64,000 nucleotides of DNA from Oryzias latipes (Eukaryota > Chordata > Actinopteri > Beloniformes > Adrianichthyidae), in the NCBI RefSeq assembly GCF_002234675.1, contig NC_019863.2, positions 4,144,609-4,208,608 on the forward strand, in the 5' to 3' direction. The notes beneath the pieces are model-generated. The model was not told where the DNA came from and searched no databases. It worked only from the letters and a program-made list of their open reading frames with translations. Within the stretch, counting starts at the first letter, position 1. Every line of letters begins with the position of its first letter. Below are positions 45,367 to 55,268 of this stretch, piece by piece. The position numbers and the translations under genes are program-made.

Positions 45367-46557
45367 TCAGCAGGCCCAGAAGCAGGTGAGGGGCGTGGCC
45401 ACCCTGCTGAGCAGCACCTGGTAGGCCTGTCGGAACTGCCGGTTCATGAGCGCGTACAGAACCGGGTTGATGCAGCTGTTCAGCCAGGTGAGGTTCGCGC
45501 AGATCATGTGCAGCAGCTGCGGTGCGCGGTTGTTTTTGTCAGCGATGTTCAAAATGATGAATGGGACAAAGCAGCACACGAAACACAGGAAAACCGTGAA
45601 GCACATGCGCGTGACCCGCTTAAACTCGCCGTCATCTGCAGCGGCTGGGGCTGCTGGGACGGCGCGAGGCGCTGCTGCGGTCTCTGCGGGTCTGGCTGCG
45701 GAGGAATTCAAAGCTGTGTCTGGGTTGCGCGCTGGCGGTAAGGAGGACTTCTCATTGAGGAGCTCAGGTGTTTTGGGGGGCGGGTCCACCTGGCTGCTGA
45801 TCTCGGAGCTGCAGGTCTTGGGCGCGTCGCTCTCCACGCCGCTGTCATCCGTCGTCGGAGGGGCTTCTGCGGGCTTACTCTTTGAGGAGCGCCTGCTCAG
45901 CCGGTACTGCAGCAGAGCCCGCGATGCGATGCGCACCCGCCTGTAGATGAGCAAATAAAACGCCCCAACACAACCCAGACCCGCGAAAAAGTAGAAGAAG
46001 AGCAGGATGGTGGAGTACGGCCGGCCCAGGGTGCGGTGGAAGCTGCACGTGCACACCTGAGGCACAAAAACAAAGACGGGCCAGAGCGGGGCGAAGCTGG
46101 CCAGACCCAGCGCCCACGCCGAGACCAGGAGCGCAACGAGACCGGGGTTCGAAAAAACCCGGTTAAACAGAGCTCTGTTTGTAACCAGCAGGTATCTGCT
46201 GACTGCCACCAGGCACAGGGTCAGGATGGACACCGAGTTGGAGAGGAAGAGGAGGAGGCCGAAGACGCGGCACCAGTTCTGACCGGTGCGCCACCGGAGG
46301 TGGAGGTAGGAGTCCACGGAGATGGGCTGCAGGATCGTGCAGTACAGGAGATCCGCCACCGCCAGGTTGACGATGAGCACGTTGAAGCGCGTCCTCACCC
46401 GGGAGTCCAGAGCGAAGGCCAGGATGGTCAACAGGTTCCCCGCGGTGCCGGTGATGGTCACGGCGCAGCCCCACAGCACGGCGAAGTACCGGTACCCGGT
46501 CACGGATGGACTGTAGCAGGAAAAGTCCTCCGTCTGGTTGGTCTGGTTCAGCTCCAT
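45367..46557 (-). CDS. gpr84: G-protein-coupled receptor 84
   Basis: GPR84 is a class A receptor of myeloid cells that responds to medium-chain (hydroxy) fatty acids and couples to Gi. I start at 46557 (MELNQTNQTEDF), giving 396 aa, the same length as human GPR84. The longer frame from 46581 is rejected because a splice acceptor (GTTTTCAG|TTGACAG) lies between the two ATGs. Features in order: N-glycosylation sites NQT-NQT; TM1 with GNLLTILAF; RTRFNVLIVNLAVADLLYC in TM2; SVDSYLHLRWRTG; TM3 SNSVSILTLCLVAVSRYLL with SRY in place of DRY (mammalian GPR84 has GRY); SFAPLWPVFVF in TM4; VCTCSFHRTLGRPY in ECL2; a long Ser/Pro/Ala-rich third loop; KRVTRMCFTVFLCFVCCF in TM6; and NPVLYALMNRQFRQAY in TM7/helix 8. 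The C-terminus CFWAC is a possible palmitoylation site. The coding region has no intron. Human GPR84 lies next to ZNF385A, as here. Confidence 0.96.
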   Translation of the reverse strand: MELNQTNQTEDFSCYSPSVTGYRYFAVLWGCAVTITGTAGNLLTILAFALDSRVRTRFNVLIVNLAVADLLYCTILQPISVDSYLHLRWRTGQNWCRVFGLLLFLSNSVSILTLCLVAVSRYLLVTNRALFNRVFSNPGLVALLVSAWALGLASFAPLWPVFVFVPQVCTCSFHRTLGRPYSTILLFFYFFAGLGCVGAFYLLIYRRVRIASRALLQYRLSRRSSKSKPAEAPPTTDDSGVESDAPKTCSSEISSQVDPPPKTPELLNEKSSLPPARNPDTALNSSAARPAETAAAPRAVPAAPAAADDGEFKRVTRMCFTVFLCFVCCFVPFIILNIADKNNRAPQLLHMICANLTWLNSCINPVLYALMNRQFRQAYQVLLSRVATPLTCFWAC

Positions 46558-46957
46558 TCTGTCAACTGAAAACATTATCAAGTTCCAGGATAAATAAATC
46601 CACCACTTCTTTTTGAGTTAACCAAAGAGAAAGGCTGTCCCCCTTGTTAATCATTTCAATTTATGCTCATGAAAACCTTTGTCAGTTTCAAGTCCCCACA
46701 TGTTGGTTTCCTGAAGCTTCTTTGAGTTTTTTCAAACGCTGAAGTTTTGCACAGTTAAAGTCATTTATTTAATTTTCTTCGGTTTGCTTTTTGTCCTAAA
46801 GTCGTTGGAGTTAATGCCAGGATTTCTGACTAAACCAACTCTGACTGCATTCTCTCAGACTTCATTTCATGGCAGTTTAGTGAGAGTTTACATTCAACTC
46901 ATCTCAGTTTAAAAAGTGCAGAAGAAGACATTTGTAGAAATGACAAAGGAGCCTCAC

Positions 46958-47090
46958 CTTTAGGGTCTGCCTGTCTTCCTGAACTCCTCTGGAAATGCTT
47001 CTTCTTGTGCTCCGAGTCGCTCTCTTCCTGTAAATGGAGCCCTCTGCTTGTGTCATCTCCGATGCTGAAGTCTTCCTCACATGATGAAAT
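46958..47090 (-). other. gpr84: Candidate gpr84 5'UTR exon
   Basis: On the minus strand CTAAAG|GTGAGG at 46957/46958 is a good donor, and the acceptor at 46566-46567 lies 8 bases before the gpr84 ATG. This predicts a noncoding first exon ending at 46958 and an intron of about 390 bp. The transcription start is unknown. Confidence 0.5.
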
Positions 47091-47419
47091 TATGTAAGAC
47101 GGGGCTTTTGTGTCCAAAGAAACAAAGTTTGTGTGATTTATATATACATAATAAAAAAGTCAAATATGCTTTTCCAAAATTGTGCCTTAAAATATTTGGT
47201 TTACAGAAAAGAAGAGGTTTGGGAGTAAATACTTTTCACATCTGCGGTCTGTGCATTTGGGTGAATTTATGTCAGTTGATATGAATTTTCTCTGTAAATA
47301 CTAAATTAACCCCTTCATTCTCAGTGGTTGTTGGCATTTTATGGTGTTTCGTTGTCTTTATGCCCTTTCACTTTATGGCAGAGATGAAACGCCATAGCAT
47401 TTCCCCTCAGTGAATCAGC

Positions 47420-47639
47420 TGTCACAGGTGGTTTGCTGAGATATTTTTTACATTAGATGCCCTTCCTGACACAACCCTGTCTTTTCTGGGCTGGGGACTG
47501 GGACAGGGACACCCAGACTTGTGGCTATACATGGTTAGGCAGTGACGTGAAGGGTCTTGCCTATGGATGAAGATCACCGAACCCTGATTTACCAAGCACC
47601 AGTCCTACACCAGCTAACTGAACCATCCCGCTTGTTAAA
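47420..47639 (-). mobile_element. SINE/LINE fragment
   Basis: On the minus strand GTGTCAGGAAGGGCATCTAA with the preceding CAGCCCAGAAAAGACAGGG is a recurring teleost retroposon segment. It ends exactly where the MITE at 47640 begins. Confidence 0.45.
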
Positions 47640-47853
47640 TTAACCCTTGTGCTATCCTAGGCACTTTAACGTTGGGAGTTGGGTCATCTAGACCCACTAG
47701 ACAGTGCTCTGAACCTTTTTTCTTCAATGATTTGTGATCTTCACTGGTGTCCATGGATTACATGAAATCTTTCCACCTTTATCCACCTTTAGTCATGGTA
47801 GGAAGAAGACGTCGATGTAAGGGTGGGGTCATCTAAGATAGCACAAGGGTTAA
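47640..47853. mobile_element. piggyBac-like MITE with TTAA ends, copy 2
   Basis: TTAA at 47640-47643 and 47850-47853 flank CCCTTGTGCTATCCTAGGCA and the complement AAGATAGCACAAGGG. Core and left arm match the copy at 10408; the right arm is partly replaced (47775-47830). Confidence 0.8.
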
Positions 47854-47934
47854 CCCCTTCATGCCCTTTGACTCGAATTTGCAATGTACCAGAATTCAGG
47901 ACTACACTTAATTTAGCATCACCTTGAATTGAAC

Positions 47935-48045
47935 CTTTAATGATATTAAAGATATTTAATGATATTAATTAATTAATGATAATTAATTAATTAATTATAT
48001 TAATGATATTTAATGATATTAAAAATGATATTAAATAGGAAATTT
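47935..48045. repeat. AT-rich simple repeat
   Basis: Repeated ATTAA and TGATATTAA words, for example TTAATTAATTAATTATATTA; no coding or structural RNA sign. Confidence 0.8.
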
Positions 48046-49454
48046 GGCTACTTATCTAAAGAAAGCAAAAGGAAACAAAAAGTTTCACAGTGAGACTGGA
48101 AACAAACCTTTGAAGAAACAAAAAGAAGCGCTTCCTGGGGTCTGAAAGCAGCTAGTAAGACAAATACTTTTATGGCTCATTAATCAGGTCAGTGAAACCA
48201 ACATGCGTCGATATAAACCTCAAACTATGACGAGCGGTAAACCATTTCAGAGCGGCCACATTTTGTTGTGCTTGTTAGACAGCATTGAAATGTGCCTCAG
48301 ATCAATGAGGTCAGTGATGGACAGAGCTGTCATGAAAGGCTCCTTCCTCACTGGGATAGTAGCCATTGATAACTGCTCACCCAACAGAGATTTCAGTTTC
48401 TGCTGCTAAGTTTATGTTTCCTGTTTTTTCAGGGGATTTCAGACTTTCCTCATGTGTGCATGTGATGCTGGTTTGTGAGGAAATGCAGAACAAACCTAAA
48501 TCTAGTGAGTTCATTTGGCCGCCAATGCAAAGCTGAGGTTCTGCTCTGTTTTTACATCAGCTACAGTTATTGCTTTGGAAAAACTTTTAAAATTGGGATA
48601 TTGCACTATTCCGTAGTTTTCTGAGCCACAAGAAAACTTTCACTGTATAAAAAAGTTACACCATCACTTTTGCCGGGTAATTTTTTATACCCAACAAAAA
48701 GTACTTGTCAAAAAACTAAATCGAAACATGACAACACATGATAAATTGGAGTGGTTTTCTTTAATTTTCAGCTGTGGGGTGTGTAACAAAATGAAAAACA
48801 TAGGAAGTTCCTAAAACATGCTCTAAAATTTCTGAAAAATTAGAATTTTAAGAACAAAGAATTCCTAATAAATAATAAAACGATACTAGAAACTTGGTCT
48901 TTGGTCCACCGATTCCTGGGACATGATAGACTTCCCTGGTGAAGGCACAGACTCCTTGACACGCAACATATTGAAATTCATATAAATTAATTTGTCAAAA
49001 TCCCCCAGCGATAGTGCTCTAAGGTTAATAAAATATAAAAAAAAAAATGTATGTGTATATTATTACAGGTATGTTAACTGCTGTTTAAAAAGAAAGGCTT
49101 TTCAAATGTTCACTTGACAGTCCAACCACTGAGGGGCAGTGCAAGCATGGATACGAGTGAAGTCCTTTGTAAAAAGTAAATATAAAATACTGCAGCTAAC
49201 ACCGATCTTATCAAAGGTTTAAAGCCTAAATTAAGGCAGTCTGATGAGAATAAACTAACAGGAATATTACACTAACAAAAACACTTTTCAATTAAATCTA
49301 TAAATGCCATACAAATTAAGAGAACCATAGCAACATTATTTTGTAAACCCATTTAATAAAGTTTTAAATAAAATGAAAAGGAAACCTTACAAGTCTTAGA
49401 AGACAAAGACTAATGAAATGTAGACTGCAAACTAAAGGTCTGATCCTTTAGAGC
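48046..49454. other. Intergenic, nothing recognised
   Basis: AT-rich spacer upstream of gpr84. Open frame 48203-48409 (+) has no recognised domain. Confidence 0.3.
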
Positions 49455-49530
49455 AGGGGTTCTCAAAGTTCTTGTAACGGAGGGCCAAATTGGGAACTCG
49501 ACATTAGACTGGGGGCAAATTTTGTTTAAA
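49455..49530 (+). mobile_element. hAT-type left terminus
   Basis: CAGGGGTTCTCAAAGTTCTT followed by GGAGGGCCAAATTGGG is a hAT-like terminus with the usual CAGGGGT start. The opposite end was not found. Confidence 0.45.
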
Positions 49531-49961
49531 AAATGGATAAACAGAAAAAGTTATTCTGTGTCCACTGGTGTGTGAATGTGTGTGAATGTCCCGGTGACAG
49601 TCAGCTGAGGCTACATCAGTTGCTTACCATCACCAAGTCTGAATGAGGAGTGAATGAATAATGGACACATTGTAAGCAGGTTGTGCAAACAATAAAAAAC
49701 CCAGATAAATCTAATCCATTATTATTTTTATTAATAACTTTATTGACCAAGTGTCATTTGTACAGGTAACCAGGCCCTCCAGATGTTTTCCCAGAGGTTT
49801 CTGCCCAGATCTTCTACTCGTCTAGTAATTGCACCATTTGACAGACTTTCTTTTGCTCTGGACAAACAATGTCAGCTACTTTCAGCATTTATTTTTTTTA
49901 CAAACTCCCCATCACTTAAGGGTTTGCTACGCCGGGCCATTTCCAAAGCCACAACGTAGCT

Positions 49962-50172
49962 CCTTCAATGATTTGTGATCTTCACTGGTGTCCATGGATT
50001 ACATGAAATCCATCAACTAAAACGAGACTATGCTGCACACCAGATGTTTACAAAAGCAGCTTAATCCAATGAAGCTGTGACAGAAACTAGTAAAAAGGTT
50101 CAGCGCTCTGTCATGTAGGGTCTAGATGACCCCACTCCCAATGTTAAAGTGCCTAGGATAGCACAAGGGTTA
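49962..50172. mobile_element. piggyBac-like MITE, copy 3 (left end missing)
   Basis: Contains the family core GATTTGTGATCTTCACTGGT, GTCCATGGATTACATGAAAT and the right arm CCCAATGTTAAAGTGCCTAG followed by GATAGCACAAGGGTTA. The left arm is absent, and the final TTAA has become TTAC. Confidence 0.7.
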
Positions 50173-51881
50173 CACTGATTGGGAAACCTCTTGATTGCGA
50201 AGCATTTTCAGGCCTTAAGGACCCTTTTTTATATGAAGTGCTAGTGGGGTTAAGTCATTTTATTTGGTTCAATTTCTAGGAATAAACAGGCCTTTTTGTT
50301 TGTTTGTTTGTTAAAAAAAAAGAAGGGTCTAGTGCAAGTGCTGAATGACAGCTTCAGGAAAAGTTCTGTATTTGAAATTAAACAAATAAATTTAGACTTC
50401 CACTTGATTCTTGTTTTATCATTTGGCACCACTATGTCTGTGTGCATTGTGTTGTTGATCTCTGAATCTTTGCAGGGTATAAATTATAAAATTCATTGAT
50501 TCATAACACACAGTATCTGTATTTGTTTGGTCATGGTCAACTTTAGATCATAAGTTGTTTAAAAGCCATTTACCTTAATATACCGCGTTAGAAAACTGCT
50601 GTATCATAGAAATCGTTGAAAAAAAAAGCCAGAAGTTCTCATTTGATAGATACATCAATTCAGTTTAATGATTCCAGGTTTTGTTTGATCCTTAACAATT
50701 CAGACGTCCCAACATGAACCGTATCTTATTTTTATTAATCTACATTTACAGTACAGTTTTTCTAATAACATTTATTACATCTGTAGACATTTTTTTAAAA
50801 TATTGCAGTTGACAAGATCACAGGAGTGCTTAAAGTATTGCTACGTTTCCCATTTCCTGAAGCATTCGTCTCGTCTGGCTCAGGCCTCTATTGACAGTTT
50901 TCAGTCGAACGCTTTGGCCGATGGACAGTCAGTGGACTTGAGGCAAAGCAGAAAGTTTATATTTCTTGTTGATTTCTGGCACTGTTCTAGATTTCTATCA
51001 AAAAGGGCTTTTCACGTTTTTCTTGCATAAATTTGTTCTGAAAATTTCAGCCTTGTCTTGTCTTTCAATTGCTTGATGCTGGTGACTCTTGTCGCTTCCT
51101 GCTATGGTATTGTGGTTAAATGTGGTCTTCTTTGTGTGCATATATTGCAGCAACCTGCAAAAATAACTCAAAAGTGAATCATTGTCCTGCTGTGCTCACA
51201 GTGCATGAAGTCTCTGGCAGCTTCCAGAGCTGCAGTGCAGACGATAAAAAGTCCAGTAGTCCTTCAAAGTCTTGACACCAACATGCAGATCTGTTCCCAT
51301 AAATGTACAAGTATGTGCTTTGTGTTGTTTTTGTCCTTGTTTGAATGGTAAATCAAAAGGAATTATCAGAAAGTGCTGTTCTGCTCCATGTCATGATTGC
51401 ATAGGACCCCAGTGTTTGCTTCTTTAATCTAACTCCATAGTTTCTGTAACATAAATGCATTAAATGTGCACATGTTTTTGGATAATGTCCCACTTGGATC
51501 AACTAAATGTAGGCATAAAGACATTTTTCTTAAAAACAACAGTGTTGATATACAATTTGTGGATCTTCTTAATCTTCATGGACCAAATAAAACCAGAGAG
51601 GTACAATCCAGCATACAGTTGCTACGTTATGACATTTTGGCCGAATCTGAATTGCTTCCCTGTACAGCTCCTCCCCTTTGCTCCTATTAAAGGGGGATTT
51701 GGAGCTGTAGTATATGGAAACACCAGAAATGCTTTTTCATTTTCACAATAAAGCTGCACAGTCGTGTCCAGAGGAATTAAAGGCCAATGTTATTCCCACC
51801 TATTTACGTGCAGCCAAGATCACCATTGCCCGCATGGATTTGAAGTGCATCCAAAGCTAAATGTTGTTAGCACGTAATAAC
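50173..51881. other. Intergenic, nothing recognised
   Basis: AT-rich. Short frames at 50296-50499, 50803-51030 and 51464-51751 carry no recognisable domains. Confidence 0.3.
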
Positions 51882-52565
51882 CAGTGACATTCGGTGAGGT
51901 TGGTGGCTGGTGAGGCACCGACTCTTCTAGAGTCAGATATACAATTGCAAGAAGTGAATATTTCAGCATTCATCCAACAGCAGGTAACAGCATCAACGAT
52001 ACACACAAGAACATATTTGTCCTACAGAGAATATTTATGTCATAGACATGGATAGAACACTCTTCTTGTGTATAAATTATTCATACATATATACCGTAAT
52101 CAAATTAAAGTACACAGATGTGTTCAGCACACATTTCATTTTGAACCCTCAGTAACTATTTCTGGTATTTCTCCAACTTCAAATTCTAGTGCTTTAATGT
52201 TATCAAATGTTGTCTGTGAAAATGATCATAAAAATAATTCTTGTAGGCCTAAAATTAACTTTTCAAATACTTACATTTTTCCCACTTACTCCCATGTTAT
52301 GTTTTAGAAAACAAAAATTGAAAACCATGTTTGGCCCTACTTTTTGAGTCCATGTGTCGATCCTTCACCACAAAAAGCTCTATAATCTCTTGGAAAAGTT
52401 GTCCTTATTTTCCTTTAGTTTAATGGGTCTCTCCCTCTGAATGGAGACAGACGTCCTCGGTCTGTTCTGTTTCTACTGCATCAGTGTAGCTACAAAGCAG
52501 CTGTCAGCTCACGTCTTCCCCCTGCTGGCGAGGCTTGGCTCATCAGCAGCCTTTTCTGCGCCCTT

Positions 52566-53390
52566 AAAGCCCGTACACACCGGGACGAATTTCGCGCGCG
52601 ATGTTCGCCGCCTCGTGACTAAACAAAGGGCACCAATGTGAGTGTGCACACCGACGCGAAAAACGCCACGCGTAAAAGCGTCATTTTTTAAAAACCGCCT
52701 CGGGTTCGTTTTTTTGGTTTGACGCGCCGCGTCAAAAACTATACGGCCAATGACAATGGCGCTTTTGCACACGTATCTGGAGCTTCTGAAGTTACAGTAA
52801 AACACAACTTGGGGGCGCTCAAACCCAAAACTGCCTTTCTGAGCACACATACCAGCGAAGAAGATAGATGCCAAGTAGCGTCTACACTGCCGCGAAGAAA
52901 TAATGACGGACATTCTAAAATATCCCTGAAAACGTTCATGATACATTTTCAGCTCTTGTACCAGTCGATAAAACTCCCCATGTTCTTCTTTTCTCGTAAC
53001 TATGGTATGTACCCAAAATCGACGTCTTTTCCGGCGTCTTTCATCATTCAACAGAACAATAATTTCTTCATCGCTGGAACTGGAGCTAGAGCTACTGGTG
53101 GTGGAAATATTCATGTTTTCTTTGTTTGATTCTGACAAGCGCGTAAATACTTGCTCTCTTCTTCTGAGTGAAAAGCGACTTTAAGAAGCGTAAAGTTGCG
53201 CAGCGCCACCTTGTGTACAGGGGGTATTTCTGTTTTTCACTAAGCGCCATCTAATGTCAGGGAATGAAATTGGATGTTCTCTCGGCTCATCGTCAGCGAA
53301 AATTGCCTGGGTGTGAACACAAAAAACGTGTCGAAAAACGCTGGCGAATAATGGCTGGCGAATATTCGTCCTGGTGTGTACGGGTCTTTA
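52566..53390. mobile_element. Harbinger-type relic nested in the hAT element
   Basis: Inverted ends AAAGCCCGTACACACCGGGA and the complement of CTGGTGTGTACGGGTCTTT enclose 825 bp with repeated GCGAA/TTCGC words near both ends. It carries a transposase fragment on the minus strand. A target duplication is not clear (the outer bases TTA on the left and TTA on the right overlap the terminus). Confidence 0.75.
52795..53138 (-). pseudogene. Harbinger transposase N-terminal exon fragment
   Basis: Reading from 53138 gives an acidic/Ser-rich start, then ERRRKRRRFWVHTIVTRK, EEHGEFYRLVQELKMYHERF and QGYFRMS. This is the N-terminus of HARBI1-like transposases (the 'WVHDI...R...GEF..LV.EL....RF..YFRMS' block). 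Beyond about residue 85 the family match fades, and no catalytic DDE region is present. Confidence 0.65.
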
Positions 53391-53653
53391 CAGAGTCACT
53401 CTGACTGCACGTCTCTGGTAAAATTGAGTCCTGCAGTCAGAATTGAGGCCAAGCGCTCCGCAGCTTCACCCGCGCAACACCCAAATTCTGCGATTTTAAC
53501 CTCAGAAACTGTGGAAAACGAGTCGAGTCAACTGAAAATGTATCTTTAACACGGATCAGTGGAAAATAATATTTACTTAATGTACTTTTATCACAATGAC
53601 AGGTGAGGCCGATCCTCACCTGCCTCATCTGACAGCACGTCACTGGTAGTAAC

Positions 53654-55268
53654 CCAATCCTAACACTTCTTGTGGGTCCGTTTCGCCAATAATATATAGC
53701 GCTGGCCGCATGGATTAAAAAAATTATGAGCAAACAGGCACTTAATAATAATCATAACAATAACAAAAGCACATTTAGAAGATTGTCTACTGCACAATTT
53801 CACAACACCGCTGGGAAACAGCAGTTTTTAAGTAGAAAACGAAAAAGCATTTTGAAGTATTGATTTTTCACTTTATTGTTGAGCCATTTGATGCAGTTAC
53901 ATTGCGAAAATGAAAAAGCATTCTCTCTTAATCCATTTTAATTGTCAAATTAAACATTTCTAAATGAATTTTGCTACACATTTACTAGAAGACTTTTTGA
54001 AAATGAAATGTCAAATACCATTTTCATTATCATTTTATTTAAGTGACAGAATGAACGGTGTTGAGGAAAAAAAAGAAGAAGCGGTTTGGAGGATTAATTT
54101 TTCATTTTATTTTCTAATCAATGAATGGAGCTTCACTGGGAAAATCAAAAACAGCAATTCTGGTATTGACTTTTATTTTGAATTATGAGACATAAATACT
54201 TCCATAGAACTGGTATCTGAAAGTGTTTTTTTGGGGGGGCTGGGTATCCCATCGCTGGAAGGGTGATCTGCATCGCGCTGTGATGCGGAGGAGAAACTTG
54301 TTTGTTCATGTGGGTGTGCTCTGAAGCACAGAAGTTTACATTTAAATGTAAGTAAATGTAAGTTTTTGCAGGACTTTTACATATAAAACAGATGTTATTT
54401 TTGTGCTGGCAGCTATGTGCTAACATAGCTCAACCACAACTCATCAAGTGGTAGTGACGTCCGAATTTGAAGACGCTATTTTTCCATTTCTCTCCGCTTG
54501 GAAGGATAAATGCAGGGATAGGGAGAAACCATTGAGGCGGGGAAGCAATTCAGATTCAGTTCCTTTCAGTGCCGTTCAGTTGTTCTGACCGTGCCTAGAT
54601 TCCCTTAGGTGAGCCAGATTTCTTTCCATTTTTTAAAGTTTAGCAGTAGTTCTATGGGTGTTTTGGACACCCTTTAAAAGCAAACTGTTCATCAAGATAA
54701 TAAGAAAATATGTCCATTAGGAAGCTAAGTACAAAGAAGTGAGGGATGGCTTGAGATGGTTCTCTAATTCATCTGCCAAACATCACAGAGTTAAGCTTGG
54801 ATCCAGTCGGGGTGAAGACAACAAGCATCCACCAACACAGACACACACGAGATAAACCGCCATTCACGCCCACCGCCAGGTTATGCTGTGATGTCGCTTC
54901 CAGCGTTTTGTATTTGTCGAGCAGGATTTAAGAAATCCACATCAAACACAGAAGAGAGGTAGGGGTTTGAGTCTGACGCAGTGGACTGTGAAGCAGATGG
55001 AGAGTTTCCGACTGGGAACTACTCAGAGGGAATCGCCTAAGAACGTGTTTGTCAAGATCCTCTTTAAGCTATTAACACAGACATGCCGATCACTCACTGA
55101 TAACTAAACTGGAGGAAGGAAACTTACACCTCTACACAATAAACAGCAATATTTATGTCTCATCGTAATATAACCACAGTTCCAACCAGACCAGCCAGTT
55201 TTGGCTCCTAATGGCAAGCTGTTGCCTCACAGTGTGCTTCTTCCTGATACTTCTGCGTTCCTTCACTG
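53654..55268 (-). other. znf385a 3' flank
   Basis: Presumably includes the znf385a 3'UTR; the nearest exact minus-strand AATAAA I noticed is near 53871, too far to be sure. Otherwise unassigned AT-rich sequence. Confidence 0.3.

Larger units (their letters stand above)
51882..53645. mobile_element. hAT non-autonomous element with 8-bp target duplication
   Basis: The left end CAGTGACATTCGGTGAGG and the right end complement CAGTGACGTGCTGTCAGATG share the CAGTGAC start. Flanking octamers GTAATAAC (51874-51881) and GTAGTAAC (53646-53653) agree at 7 of 8 positions, as expected for hAT. The first 110 bp match the fragment at 25794. Total length is 1764 bp, of which about 825 bp is a nested element. 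Confidence 0.75.

Noticed and set aside
45446-46569. Plus-strand open frames overlapping gpr84
   Set aside because: Antisense shadows of a GC-rich receptor gene; the minus-strand protein matches GPR84 along its whole length.
46558-46581. Earlier in-frame ATG for gpr84
   Set aside because: It lies upstream of the splice acceptor at 46566-46567, and the shorter start matches the 396-aa family length.
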